Source: Chondrilla cf. caribensis (Eukaryota > Porifera > Demospongiae > Chondrillida > Chondrillidae). From it: a DNA stretch of 64,000 bases. Below the pieces are notes generated by a model. That model ran no database searches, was not told where the DNA came from, and saw only the letters and a list, made by a program, of their open reading frames with translations. This document shows positions 12,701 to 24,064 of this stretch, in pieces (positions within the stretch are counted from its first letter, which is position 1; every line of letters begins with the position of its first letter). The DNA is taken from NCBI GenBank assembly GCA_964020155.1, contig OZ026549.1:3428633-3492632 (forward strand), given 5' to 3'. The position numbers and the translations under genes are program-made.

Positions 12701-13797
12701 ACCAGAAGTCGAAATGAAAACAATCATAAACCAGATTGAAAAGAACATGTTGACATAGTTCACTGAAAAGAATAACTATATATCGTACAATGGATATAAG
12801 TTAAGAATTTGCTTGACCATTTTTTGCAAGTTCAGTGATTTCTCATTGTCTGCATCTAGATCCCATATACATTGGGTGATCAGATATGTACTCATGCACA
12901 TATGGTGCATATTATGATGAATACACTATTACTGTAACATCAATACACAATGGAACTCACAGTTTCAAAACCTCTGTGAGGATGGTCTGGAAAACCAGCA
13001 GGGGGTCTGACATTAAATTCATCCAACAGTAAGAAAGGATCCAAGTTACGGAGCTACAGAGATGAACCACAAAGTAGGCAAACTTGCAAATTGCACATGT
13101 CAATGAATTCATATGAATAACATTAACATTACCCCGTATGTCATATGTACGTATTATACAAAAAGGTTATAATTATTATAAATATTATACTATTTGTATG
13201 GAATGAGTAAGGTGCGGAAACTATGTATGTATGCTACGCAGGCTGAAAATTGCTAGCGAATATACAAAATAAAGATGTAGAAAATAGATATATTATCCGC
13301 ATATCCTCATCTATAATTATGGTGCCAGTATCATTCTAGACTACATGCATGTGCTATCCATCACATAGACCCTTATTTCATACTCTTCAATCTGTTTTAA
13401 CATTGTAAAATTCTTCGACATGCTTGGTAGATTTGTATGTTTATCTTTGGACGGATAAAAGGTGACGATGTTACTCTTGTCACAATGTTTCTCTTCGATA
13501 AATCATCAAATGCAATAAATCACTGACGGTCTGCTTACCCGAAGAAGCCCAAGTGGGCGAAACTTTGTACATTTCGATGATTTATTGAAGAGAAACATTG
13601 TGAAATGCGTTATCTGTCCAAAGACAAACATTATACAAATTCAATCCGTTTTAATTTTATTAGACTAGTATTTTGTATACTTTGGATCACCTCACCTCTG
13701 AACGTCCTATACTCCTTCTAACGCGAGCTCCGACTCCTTCTGCCTGTTCAACTGAAAGTACTTTCTTCGTTATTATTCTCGAAGAGGTGTTTTCCAT
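9758..13797 (-). CDS. PIR: pirin, copy 1
   Basis: Eight exons: 13797-13696, 13053-12961, 11823-11743, 11558-11454, 11097-10993, 10902-10690, 10526-10460 and 9873-9758. All splice in phase to 293 aa; human pirin has 290. Pirins are cupin-fold Fe(II) proteins, nuclear cofactors of NF-kB with quercetinase-like activity in some members. The bicupin metal ligands are present: DHPHRG (His58, His60) and VVHSEMP (His102, Glu104). Conserved segments [25 protein letters not shown] and [10 protein letters not shown] follow in order. The 90-nt intron 10903-10992 has no in-frame stop, so retaining it would add 30 residues. The frame is also open upstream to an ATG at 13932, which would add a hydrophobic N-terminal segment. 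Copy 2 lies head to tail at 16.6-23.7 kb. Confidence 0.93.
12013..12056. repeat. hairpin with TTCG loop
   Basis: Inverted arms AATTAATTACC and GGTAATCAATTATT enclose GGGCTTCGCCC, in the 11824-12960 intron of pirin copy 1. Confidence 0.6.
12431..12486. repeat. hairpin, 14-bp arms
   Basis: CAAGTAATTCGAGT at 12431-12444 is repeated inverted at 12473-12486, with a C/G-rich loop. Non-AT-rich sequence continues to about 12620, which suggests a small inserted element. Confidence 0.6.
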
Positions 13798-13995
13798 TTC
13801 TTTACGAATTTTCTTGTCAATAGCAGTGAAATAAAGGACGAAGATTAACGAATAGAAAGCAAAATAACGATACATCGACCAGGACTGGGGGTACCACTGG
13901 AATCCAGCGTTTTTATATCGGTAACAATACAATATAACTCATTCATCCTACATCCTATGTTCTCAAACGTCAATACTCACGATTGTCGTGCGGTG

Positions 13996-14003
13996 TGACG
14001 TCA
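13996..14003. promoter_or_regulatory. palindromic CRE (TGACGTCA) upstream of pirin copy 1
   Basis: A perfect full CRE site lies about 200 bp upstream of the inferred ATG. The same octamer sits at a similar distance upstream of pirin copy 2. Binding by CREB/ATF factors is inferred. Confidence 0.5.
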
Positions 14004-14158
14004 CATATCACGCTTGCCATGCATAACACTTCAAGTTCACCCGTAATCATAGGCCATAACCCATAAGCCAGCTTTAATTGTTATGGGTGTATACCTATGG
14101 TTAACAGTACTACCTGCAAAGGATCCTAAGGTTCCTTTGAGCCATCTATGGCCACTCA

Positions 14159-14662
14159 TTATGGAGTACGTTTGTACATGACCACTCCATGAGGTGGTAC
14201 CGTGGCAGAGCCGGACACTTTCCCTGACATCACTCCGGCATCCCTGTGGAGCCACAGGTCACGTGCCGAGGCCTGCTGAGATTGGAGACCAACGGTCTTG
14301 AAGTCTGTGGTGATGGTTGAAGTGTTGGTGTCGTCTAGGTTCAACAGAATGACAGCAACGGAGTCTCCAGAAAGGGGACCAGCCCACACTTGTTCCTTGG
14401 AGTCACTGCTGCTCCACACCATGTGACCTTGAACACCTTTCGAGAGGCAAAAGAAGTACTCAAACAAGTAGGGACAACTGATGAGCTAGATTAGACACGG
14501 GCACACAGGTTTTTGCTTGGTAAAGCAAATTGCTATCTGTGGATCCTTCCACAGATAGAAATTTGGAAATGCCCACCCACCCCACCTCCTTGAAATAATA
14601 GCCAAAATTGACTTATTAACATGCATACTCACAACCAACACAGACAAACACACATACACACA

Positions 14663-14718
<56 letters not shown>

Positions 14719-15088
14719 CACGCACATACACACACAGACACATGTACACACATGTACACACATGCACCTGTATATACACATAACACACACACTTAGACAC
14801 AGACACATGTACACACACATGCGCGCGTATATACACACACCACACACAGGTACACACACACGCACACACACAGACACAAAAACACACACGCACACACTGA
14901 AATTGTACACAGGCAGCAGCTGTATACATCTCCTAATGAAACTCTGGATCATAGTAATGTATTGTGAATTAACAACTGTCATAATTGGTGTGAAACATAC
15001 CTAAAGAATCTTGATTAACTGCAATCACTTCAGAGTTACTCAATATTTCCAGTGCATCAGTGGACATCGTGGTAGATTGAAAATGTAA
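14159..15088 (-). pseudogene. 3' fragment of a GH27 alpha-galactosidase-type gene
   Basis: Two exons (15088-15001 and 14436-14159) splice in phase. The first encodes MSTDALEILSNSEVIAVNQD. The second encodes VQGHMVW, then a C-terminal beta-sandwich segment (GPLSGDSVAVILLNLDDT), RDLWLHRDAGV, and the end PPHGVVMYKRTP. These match the region after the catalytic barrel of family 27 glycosidases (alpha-galactosidase / alpha-N-acetylgalactosaminidase, lysosomal). I find no upstream exon with the catalytic aspartates between here and 16.6 kb, so this looks like a truncated copy or the end of a rearranged gene. The intron holds CA arrays. A damaged second copy is at 43.8-44.1 kb. Confidence 0.65.
14636..14900. 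repeat. (CA)n-rich array
   Basis: Long CA runs interspersed with GTACA and CATGTACA variants. Similar arrays follow at about 15258-15290. Reading frames through them are repeat artefacts. Confidence 0.95.
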
Positions 15089-15258
15089 CTTGGGCAGGTA
15101 GCAGCACCTTTTGGAATCATTCAACGTGTCAGCATCATCTTCCGTATGTTAACCTTTGTAATGCTGACCAAGAGGGTCTTCAAGGCGTTGTCTGGGTATG
15201 CCACAACTGTTTAATTTTACTTGTGAGTTATTCAATAAACAAAAAGAATCCTGTGCGT

Positions 15259-15290
<32 letters not shown>

Positions 15291-15305
15291 CCCACTAAAA
15301 ATATA

Positions 15306-15503
15306 CAGTGAAACCTCTCTATAAAGGACACATTGGGACCAGCTAATTTGTCCACTGTAGAGAGGTTGTCCACTCTTCAGAGGTGAAAAATGTATTACTA
15401 CCATAGGATAGCACATTTTAGGTGCCTCCAAACGTGTCCTTTGTAGAGAGGTACTTTGTATTGTGTCCTTTATTCGGAGTGTCCTTTAGTAAAGATTCCA
15501 CTG
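15306..15503. mobile_element. 198-bp Tc1/mariner-type MITE, TA target site
   Basis: Inverted ends CAGTGAAACCTCTC and AAGATTCCACTG are flanked by TA on both sides. The inside repeats AAAGGACAC/GTGTCCTTT motifs in both orientations. The homologous segment at about 44361-44380 lacks exactly this insert (empty site), which confirms insertion. Confidence 0.85.
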
Positions 15504-15775
15504 TACTATGCACACGAGTAGCTGTAGACACTAACATTGTAGTGTTTCGGCCTTCAGAGCCTCGTCAGTACAGCATTAATATTTTCACACAAGTGTACAC
15601 GCTGGTACACACGCACACACACAAACATCAATATCACAATAGTATGTCTATACTCTGTGTACTCACACACACGTGTAAACTGTCACAAATACACACTTCC
15701 AAACATGTGAAATGATTGTGATTACAATAACTACAAAAAGTAAATTCCAACACAGCACTGACTGTTTCAGGGTAC

Positions 15776-15858
15776 GCACACACAAACATACACACACATA
15801 TGCTACCAACACACATACACACATACCCACACACACACACACACACACGCACACACAT

Positions 15859-15910
<52 letters not shown>

Positions 15911-15950
15911 CCACACACACGCACACACACACCACACACACACACAAATG
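15776..15950. repeat. (CA)n-rich array
   Basis: ACAC runs broken by CCC. Also present, shortened and altered, in the related segment at 44640-44840. Confidence 0.9.
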
Positions 15951-16021
15951 TGCGAATGTGCAGAATCACAGATTTGCCACTCCTTATATACCCGCTGGAC
16001 ACTTCAAATTTCGCGCCAAAA

Positions 16022-16029
16022 TGACGTCA
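16022..16029. promoter_or_regulatory. palindromic CRE (TGACGTCA)
   Basis: A full CRE inside a non-repetitive, CpG-containing block (about 15960-16110) that is kept nearly unchanged in the duplicate at about 44860-45010 (CRE at 44915-44922). It may mark a promoter that was copied with the segment. Confidence 0.3.
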
Positions 16030-16249
16030 GAATATTGATCGAAATCCACTGCGTTGCCGTGTTGGCGAATACGTTATAAGATCATCGGAACGCATAACAA
16101 ACGCGATCGAAAATTGCATCGTAAAAACCAAAATGTGATGAGCGCTAAACCAGATCATCGAGAGTATCTATGACCAGATACGCTGTACCTGACCGGAACG
16201 AACATTATTTTATTGCCTTTTGTGTCATTAGCCTCAATCCCCTTCTTAC

Positions 16250-16390
16250 CTTCTCTGCCAGATTGAACTTCAGCAGGTAGTGAGGTATAGCTTTTTAAGT
16301 GATCGGAAATAGGCAATTCTCGACAAAATTCACCTGCCTTTCGCCGCAAAATTGCTGGTTCCTCGACATCTTTCAAAACCGTCGTTTTAG
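16250..16390 (-). CDS. orphan exon, unknown protein
   Basis: The acceptor TTTCACAG and donor GTAAGAAG bound a 141-nt open exon. It encodes a charged segment with VLKDVEEPAILRRKAGEF and LPAEVQSGRE. Base composition is coding-like. I do not recognise the family and could not link it to other exons. It lies 3' of pirin copy 1's promoter and before the end of pirin copy 2. Confidence 0.35.
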
Positions 16391-16633
16391 CTGTGAAAGG
16401 TTGACATACTAAAGAACGTTAACACTATCGTAAATAGTTTGGTTGATGTTGGCTTCTTTGCAGAGAAGGTAAGCCTTTCATAAAAGTGTGATCGGAATTA
16501 GGGCGTTTTACCTTATATTTCACACGGAAGATTCAGAATCCATAATGATATAATATACAAAATGTACAATTACTGTGAAAGGCTGCGGCTTTATACACTA
16601 ATAATACATCGTTCATGTCCAGTTCTTGTTCGA

Positions 16634-19600
16634 TCACTTGTTACCCAATTCTGATTTCCATTTCAAAGCATTTTCAAAACCATTACGGCCACTTCTGTAG
16701 TCTTGGATAGCCTCTAAAATCTCCTCCTGAGTGTTCATCACAAATGGTCCTTTGAACACAATAAGACAACACCATAATCAAAGCAAATCTACAGAGATGG
16801 TCCACATTTTGTACAAATCCACGGTGTACAATCTATAATTATATAAAATTGTGATATACTACATTAATAAGTTTGTCATAGGTTGAAAATAATAAATGCA
16901 CCTAATGACCACAACCATAACCACATGCAAATAAATGGTATAGTGTACGATATTTGTCCAGTCCCATTCCCAGTCTCATACATAACTGATATATTTCGTG
17001 TTTGTGTTCCACAGACAGCTCTAAACACCATGCATGTGTGGAATATGTAAACAAGTTGGATAAAGGTATCACACATACTGCAGGGTTTGGGATCACTTGT
17101 GTGCCTACATCAAATGGGTCTTACCATGCTGAACTATCGGTTCATTTATTGGCTCTCCAGCTATGAGGACAAAGTGTAAAACGTCACCACCCTACAATAA
17201 TGAAAAAGGATCAACTACCAATTTTAAACACTAGCACAAACATATATTTATTGTAATTATTGACTATATACACCAATTTAACCAATGTCCACTGTTATTA
17301 TGATGTTTTGTATATTGCATATGTATATATGTCCTACATTCCATAACTACTGTACATTGAAACTCACATTGTTTTCAAATTCTATGTGATCTCCATCACC
17401 AAGGACCAATGTATGATGTGCATCACTAGTAGTAGCATTTTTCGCTGGTCCAAACTTTCCTTCTCCTGAAAGTATGTAGATAAAAGCTGTCCAATTTCTA
17501 CACACGGGCTGAGAGAACTTGGCTCCACTTTCCAATTTGAAATCCAAGTATGTTGTCGGGGTTCGAGTCCTAACAGGGGACTGTGTAGGGTAGAAGGTTA
17601 AGCTACATGTTAGGAGCAATGGTATTGATTTTGCAACATTCAAGTGTGGCAATTGCAAATGTTTTTTTACCTTTTTCCCAAGAGATTCTCCTGCGATAAC
17701 TACAACACTCACACCATTTTCACTTGCTTTGGGAATATCTTTGCAACGTAATTCCTGGTATTCTGGAGCAACCATCTGAGGGAAAAGGTATTGGCATTTC
17801 ATGGCTGTTTATTGCAAAATACAACACATGGCATTAAAATTTCAAATTCATAATAATAATATAATTCCATGACAAAAGCCACTGTGTCTGCATACCTTGT
17901 CAGTAGACTTGAGATTCACCCACAGCTGCAGACCTACATTTTCACCACTGTCACCTCCAGGCATTTCTGAATGCACAACGCCCCGACCAGCTGTCATCCA
18001 CTAATAAGAGAAATATAATCAAAGTATCACATAACTCCATGAACACACAAATAAGTATATATCTAAATATAATATTATACATAGTAAGCATACATAGAAA
18101 TGCTATAATAACATTACATACTGATAGTACAAATAAAGAAAGCAATTTCAGATATTTTCATCACAGTATACTGTACAATGTGTGCACTGGAGATAAGCCC
18201 ACCTGTAAATCACCCGCTTTTATTGTACCCTTATGACCACAGAAGTCTTCATGACAAACGGATCCTTTCAGTATATAAGTTACCTACGTACATAGGACAT
18301 AATATAGATGATATACTTCGGATGATCTGATGTTAGTAGTCAGGAACTACAGGGAATTTCTTGGCATGAAGTAAAACGTATGTTGGGTGATATTGCACAG
18401 AGAAAGGTTTTAGAGTCCTGGAGGAAGGAGATGGAAGAGCGGCCAAGTTGAGTGCACTGATTCATTCAATCCATTCCCTTTCGACAGCATCAGTCCCATG
18501 TGTGCAGATGTACAATCAAAGATCTATATAGGCGTGTGCTAATGCAATTGAGGGGAGGAACAGCTCATTTCCACATTAAGACTGGGCGATGGAGACAGAT
18601 CCCAAAAGAGCTACATGTTTGTAGGGAGTGCTTTTCTGGGGATATTGAAGACATAAAACACTGGTTACTGCAGTGTAGTTTGGGGCAAAATAACAAGACT
18701 CCTCCTCATGAAGGAGATGATGGAGCATCATACTGATTTTCCAACCTTGAATGATGAAACTAAAGTTGTAATGATTCTGACTGCTGCATGTCGAAGTCCA
18801 GCAATTATGAAAAAGATCTATACTATGTGGACTGACACATTTTGTTCCTGATCATGTTTTTTTGCCTATGTATAGTTTTTTGTCTGTCTATAAGTGCTTC
18901 ATTGGATGGTATGTCCTAGTGTCTGTAATTTTGACATGTTGCACTATAATAATAATTATCTATCTACCTATATAATATTATTATTATTAGATATGACAGT
19001 GCTTTTGTAGGGTTTCCCCAAAACAGCACTAAACAAAAGTAAATGAAGATACACAGATAACCTCTCAGACAAAAAAATTATACAACAAATACAAACTCCA
19101 CGGAAAGTAACAGGTACATCAAAATCTACAGTTAAATGTAGGCAAAACTAACAAATTTTCTCGCAATCTCCACATAGCAACCACTCGCTTATATATACTA
19201 TATATATATTTTTTTTTCTTTTTTTTCGGATCGGAAAATGGCGGTGGCGACGGTGGATAGATGGCGCCGTGGACTTGAATGATTATCATCCTTGTCGTCG
19301 TGATTCTAGGATCATCTTATAATTTCTTGATCTCTACAATCGAGTATCTGGAAGATCCCAACAGACTATTGCTTTTCGTTCATCACATCAGACTGTTTCC
19401 CGACCATGCCGAAAGCCGGATCATCGGTTGTCAGGGGCATTTGCACGATCTGTGAGAGAGTTTTACCATTACGTTCTGATGACAAGATCAAAACACATGG
19501 TCCCTGCTCAAACAGATGCCCAGGATCAGGCAAATCCCCTATGTGCCCAAATCTCGCCAAGGACACCAGGGATAGCGTTCCGGACTCCAACGCTGTCGGA

Positions 19601-22319
19601 AACGATCCCCAATCATCGACCTTCAATCCTTCGAGCTTGCAACCATCAATCCTGGTCGTTTCATTGGGAAAACAATAAAACGAATCCCAAAGGCCTCTCG
19701 CCATCAGGTTGCGTCAAAACTGTCCTGCATTTTGTCGGACATCGTTTCCAGCAATTCCAACGAGGCATGGGAGCGTCTTTTTCTTTTCGCTAGACGCTGT
19801 TTGCAAGCTCCCAGGAGGGGAGGTCGACGCAGAAACCTGGCTAACTTGATCAATCAGGCAGTTGCCAACGAAATTGATGTCACTTCTACGACTCCTTCTA
19901 CCAGACCTAGGCGCTCCGAGCTAGACACATTGGCGGCCAGGGTGTCATCCAAACTAGAAGACGGAGATTTTAGGGGAGCAGTACGATTAGCAAGCTCTCG
20001 GGACACTTTCTGTGTCCCTGATGAAACATCCTTGGATGCTCTACAGAAAAAACATCCACCCTCGCATCCGGATACCTCCCTACCTCATTCGTGTCCCTCT
20101 GATTCTCCTGGCCTTGTGATATCTTCCGTTTCAGTCCGTAAAGCTGTCTATTCTTTCCCCTCAGGCTCTGCAGGAGGCCAGGACGGTCTACTTCCTCAAC
20201 ATCTGAAGGACCTCCTGTGCCCTAGCCTAGGTGTGGGCTCCTCCAACCTACTTACCTCCCTGACGGACTTCACCAACATGGTCATTGCAGGAGGTGTCCC
20301 TGTCCCTGCTCGCCCGTACTTTTTTTGGAGCGAAGCTAATTGGTCTCAATAAGGCTGATGGGGGCATACGCCCTATCGCTGTAGGTTGCACTTTACGGAG
20401 GCTAGTTGCCAAGTGTGCTTGCGTAGAGGTGAAAGAGGAGCTCGGCTCTTTTCTCTATCCAAGGCAGCTGGGTTTTGGTGTCCCATTAGGTGCAGAATCT
20501 GCCGTCCATGCAGCTAGGTCTTATGTGCAAGGATTGGATGAGAACAGCTTCCTGGTGAAGCTCGACTTTCAAAACGCATTTAACAGCATTCGCCGAGATC
20601 TGATGTTGGCCAACACTCTGGAGAAAGCCCCAGCCATATACCCACTTGCCTTTTCCGCTTACTGTCAGCCTTCCTTGTTGTTTTTTGACAAGTACACCAT
20701 AAATTCATGTGAGGGTGTCCAACAGGGGGACCATTTAGGCCCCCTTTTATTCTGTATCACCTTACATGATTTAATCTGTTCACTGAAATCGGAGCTGGTA
20801 GTATTCTATCTAGATGATGGATCCATTGGGGGGTCTTTGGATGATGTGTCCGCAGACTTGCATTATTTGGAAAGTAATGCTCATTTTCTTGGGCTTACAC
20901 TCAACCAAAGCAAGTCAGAATTCATCTGTTCCAACAACTCTCATAGAGAAGAATTTGTCACCTTATTCCCCTCCATCCGCGAAATATCAGGACACAAGGT
21001 GACCCTCTTGGGATCTCCCATTGGCTCCATTGAGTCAATGAATTTCATTCTGGAAAAGAAAATCTTTGACCTTCGAACCCTCGGTGAGAGGCTGAAGCTT
21101 TTGAACACCCACGATGCCCTCTGCCTGCTCCGGAATGCCTTTCCCTCCCTAAACTTCTGTACACTCTTAGAACGTCACCTTGCTTCCAATCAACCCTTCT
21201 TACCACCTTTGATGAATTGCAGAGGTCACTTCTTGAGAGCATATGCAATATTGAGCTTAGTGACTTAAGCTGGAAGCAGGCTTCCTTACCGATCTCGGCT
21301 GGTGGCATTGGGATAAGGAGTGCAGTCATGTTGGCACCATCTGCCTTTTTGGCTTCTGCTTCGGGCTGTACATCTATTTCCCTTGCCATCCTCCCTGAGA
21401 GGCTCCACTCCCAGGTCATTCCTTTCAGGTCAGATGCACTCTGCTCCTGGAAGTCTGCCTTTTCCCCACAGTCCTCTGTCGCACCACCTATTGGAGCTCA
21501 TGCTTGCAGACAGAAGTATTGGGATTCCCCCATTGTGGATGGCTGTTTTGCATCTCTCCTTTCTAATGCAGATGCAGGCACAAGAGTACGACTGCTGGCA
21601 TCCAGTCAGAAGGAGGCCTTGGCTTGGCTAACTGCTCCACCAGCTTCTGCACTTGGTCTCCGTATGGGGAATGAAACCATCCGAGTTGCCATTGGCCTGA
21701 GGCTGGGTACTGCCCTCTGCGTTCCTCACACTTGTCCACTTTGTGGAATGCATGTTGATGAGTCCGGAGTGCATGGCTTGAGTTGTAGAAGATCGAAGGG
21801 AAGAATACCTCGGCATGCAGCACTCAACGATATCATTTTTCGAGCCTTGTCCAGTGCCAATATGCCCTCCATCTTGGAACCACAAGGACTATGTCGATTA
21901 GATGGCAAAAGACCAGATGGCATAACTGTCACCCCTTGGGCGAAGGGTCGAGCCTTGGTGTGGGATGTGACTTGTTGGGATTCGTATGCTCCATCCAACA
22001 TCACCATGGCCTCACGTGAAGCTGGTTCCGTTGCAAACTTGGCTGCCTCTAAGAAACACAACCTGTATAATGAGTTATCAAACAACCATCACTTTCAACC
22101 GATTGCATTTGAATCAACAGGAGCTTTCGGTTCAGACGCTCTTGATTTCATTCATGATCTCGCAAAACGAGTGCGCCTCATTTCAAGTGACCCATTGTCT
22201 TATTTGAAGTTATGTCAACAAATCAGTGTGTGCATCCAAAATTTTAATGCTGTATCTGTCCTAGGGTGTTGTAGTGTTTGATTTCACATTTTATTATTAT
22301 TGTATGTTATGTAAAAAAA

Positions 22320-22379
<60 letters not shown>

Positions 22380-23657
22380 AAGAGTCAGTTCTTATACATG
22401 TGTAACACATGGTGAAATTGATGTACTTGACTCAATAATATGTAGTATTGATTTTGCTGAAAAATCACAAAGTACAACCCCACTCAAACCTTGGTAATGA
22501 GATCAAAATAAACACTGCATCACTATTGCCCATTCCAAATTAAAAACTCCTGTACTGAATTATTTTACTCCAGGATTAGAACCACCACACAACTAACACC
22601 ATGCATGTCAACTTAAGCTTGTTACGTATGGTTGGTGATTCTACCCTATTTCATCCACAGTGCATATATTCGTTATGTATTAGGCACATCAAATTGCAAG
22701 GTGAACTGATACAGAATGTACGTAGTGCAAAAGTGTCATACAGTCTAACTCACAGTTTCAAAACCTCTGTGAGGATGGTCTGGAAAACCCCCAGAAGAAT
22801 TGCCACGAATCTCATCCAACAGCAAGAAAGGATCCAAGTTACGGAGCTACCAAGAATGAATCATGACAAACGTATAATTGAAGTGATTAAATTCCAATAG
22901 GTACAACTGAAAATATATCAGCGAGCCAAGATTTACATTTTGTGATGTTCATGTAACAAGGTCATTAAGGTATCTTGTCCCTAAATTACATTTGGTTATA
23001 CTATATATTGTACAGTATAGTTCATTTATGATAAGATCTGTGCATATGAGGTGGCATGATGATCTGCAAATATAATAGTATCCAAACTAGATGTTGAAAT
23101 GAAGATAATTAACATAATTAGTCAATATCACCATGTTTAAATCCACACAGTTGTGTGGTCTCACCGGTGTGAGACTGCAGCTCAGCAGTACCACCGGTGT
23201 AGTATGAGAGGAGAATTGGGAGGGCTATAGTTGCTGTGGTGGCTTCGTGGCTGAGAGGTAGGAGAAATATTGGGGAAAGGCATAGTTGATACTTTCAAAT
23301 TACTCCTCCCATTTATGGGTTTGTAAGTCTTTCATACCAGAAACAGTACAAATGTCCTAAATATTAAATATAATTTCATACTCAGCCCGTGTGGGGTGGG
23401 GTGGAGGTAAAAGGGTTGGAATTAATAGCTACATTGTAAGGATTAGCATAATTCACTGTGCTACAATTATGATACGTACAGAGCTCGAGTTCATTGGGCC
23501 TGTCAATATATAATAAAATACATAACGATTGCGTGTGGATGGAGCAGTACCTCACCTCTGAACGTCCTATACTCCTTCTAACGCGAGCTCCGACTCCTTC
23601 TGCCTGTTCAACTGAAAGTACTTTCTTCGTTACTATTCTCGAAGACGCTTTTTCCAT
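16634..23657 (-). CDS. PIR: pirin, copy 2
   Basis: Eight exons: 23657-23556, 22846-22754, 18283-18203, 18000-17896, 17775-17671, 17580-17368, 17191-17125 and 16749-16634. Each has the same length as its counterpart in copy 1, giving 293 aa. Metal ligands ([13 protein letters not shown]) are intact. Most differences from copy 1 are conservative or lie in exon 2 (EIRGNSSGG in place of EFNVRPPAG) and exon 5 (LRCKD in place of LLNKD). The last exon encodes the same protein end as copy 1. Intron sequences are largely diverged except the 90-nt intron 17581-17670, which stays nearly identical and stop-free. The sixth intron in genome order (18284-22753) has swollen to 4.5 kb through retrotransposon insertion. 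Splice sites remain good, so the gene is probably functional. Confidence 0.9.
18355..18850 (+). mobile_element. LINE C-terminal remnant
   Basis: A short open stretch (18500-18736) reads [18 protein letters not shown] then [11 protein letters not shown]. This is the Cys/His tail seen after the reverse transcriptase of many invertebrate LINEs. Upstream and downstream frames are broken. It lies in the long intron of pirin copy 2. Confidence 0.6.
19200..22376 (+). mobile_element. non-LTR retrotransposon with RT and PD-(D/E)XK endonuclease
   Basis: Consecutive plus-strand segments, separated by frameshifts near 19.7, 20.3 and 21.25 kb, make one element. A Cys-rich N-terminus ([20 protein letters not shown], 19406-19678) is followed by reverse transcriptase ([24 protein letters not shown], catalytic YLDDG near 20811). 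Then come a CCHC knuckle (CPLCGM...HGLSC, about 21736-21789) and a C-terminal endonuclease-like core (KRPDGI ... [11 protein letters not shown]). After the stop at 22281 come a poly(A) of about 25 nt and a (TA)n run to 22376, a typical LINE end. At least three frame breaks make it inactive as read. I see no clear target-site duplication; the 5' limit is approximate. It is inserted in sense opposite to pirin copy 2. Confidence 0.85.
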
Positions 23658-23811
23658 TTTTCTCGACAATGTTAATGAAATAGATTACGAAAACCAACGG
23701 ACTGAAAGCAATTCCAAACAACGACACCTCAAATGGGACTGATTGGGGCACCCCGGCTGAATTGAAATACATTTTTATATTGATCGGATCACGATCAGGT
23801 GTAGTGACATA

Positions 23812-23819
23812 TGACGTCA
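23812..23819. promoter_or_regulatory. palindromic CRE (TGACGTCA) upstream of pirin copy 2
   Basis: The same octamer as upstream of copy 1, about 155 bp before the ATG and also followed by a CACGC motif. Promoter role inferred from position and conservation between the paralogs. Confidence 0.5.
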
Positions 23820-24064
23820 CGAGTCACGCCGCTCGCGCGTGCCAAACATCGTGTTGCACGTGCCAACATGAACTTGCTCATTACTTTTTCATTTCTTGCG
23901 AAGTATTTACAGAATGTATTCTGGGTGGTACGAATTGATAGCTAGCAGGGATTGCAGTTGGTATTTGTAAGCATCCGTGCATAATATGCAATGATCATAG
24001 AAACTTCAGGACTGGAAGATATATAGGCTAGATGGGTAGCCACAGCATATTGATATATTGAACA

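Noticed and set aside
14486..16038. Val-Cys and His-Thr repetitive reading frames
   Set aside because: They are translations of CA/TG dinucleotide arrays; the same occurs at 43.4-44.9 kb and 50.5-50.9 kb.
21563..22085. Minus-strand frames inside the 19.2-22.4 kb retrotransposon
   Set aside because: They are antisense shadows of the clearly recognisable endonuclease region.
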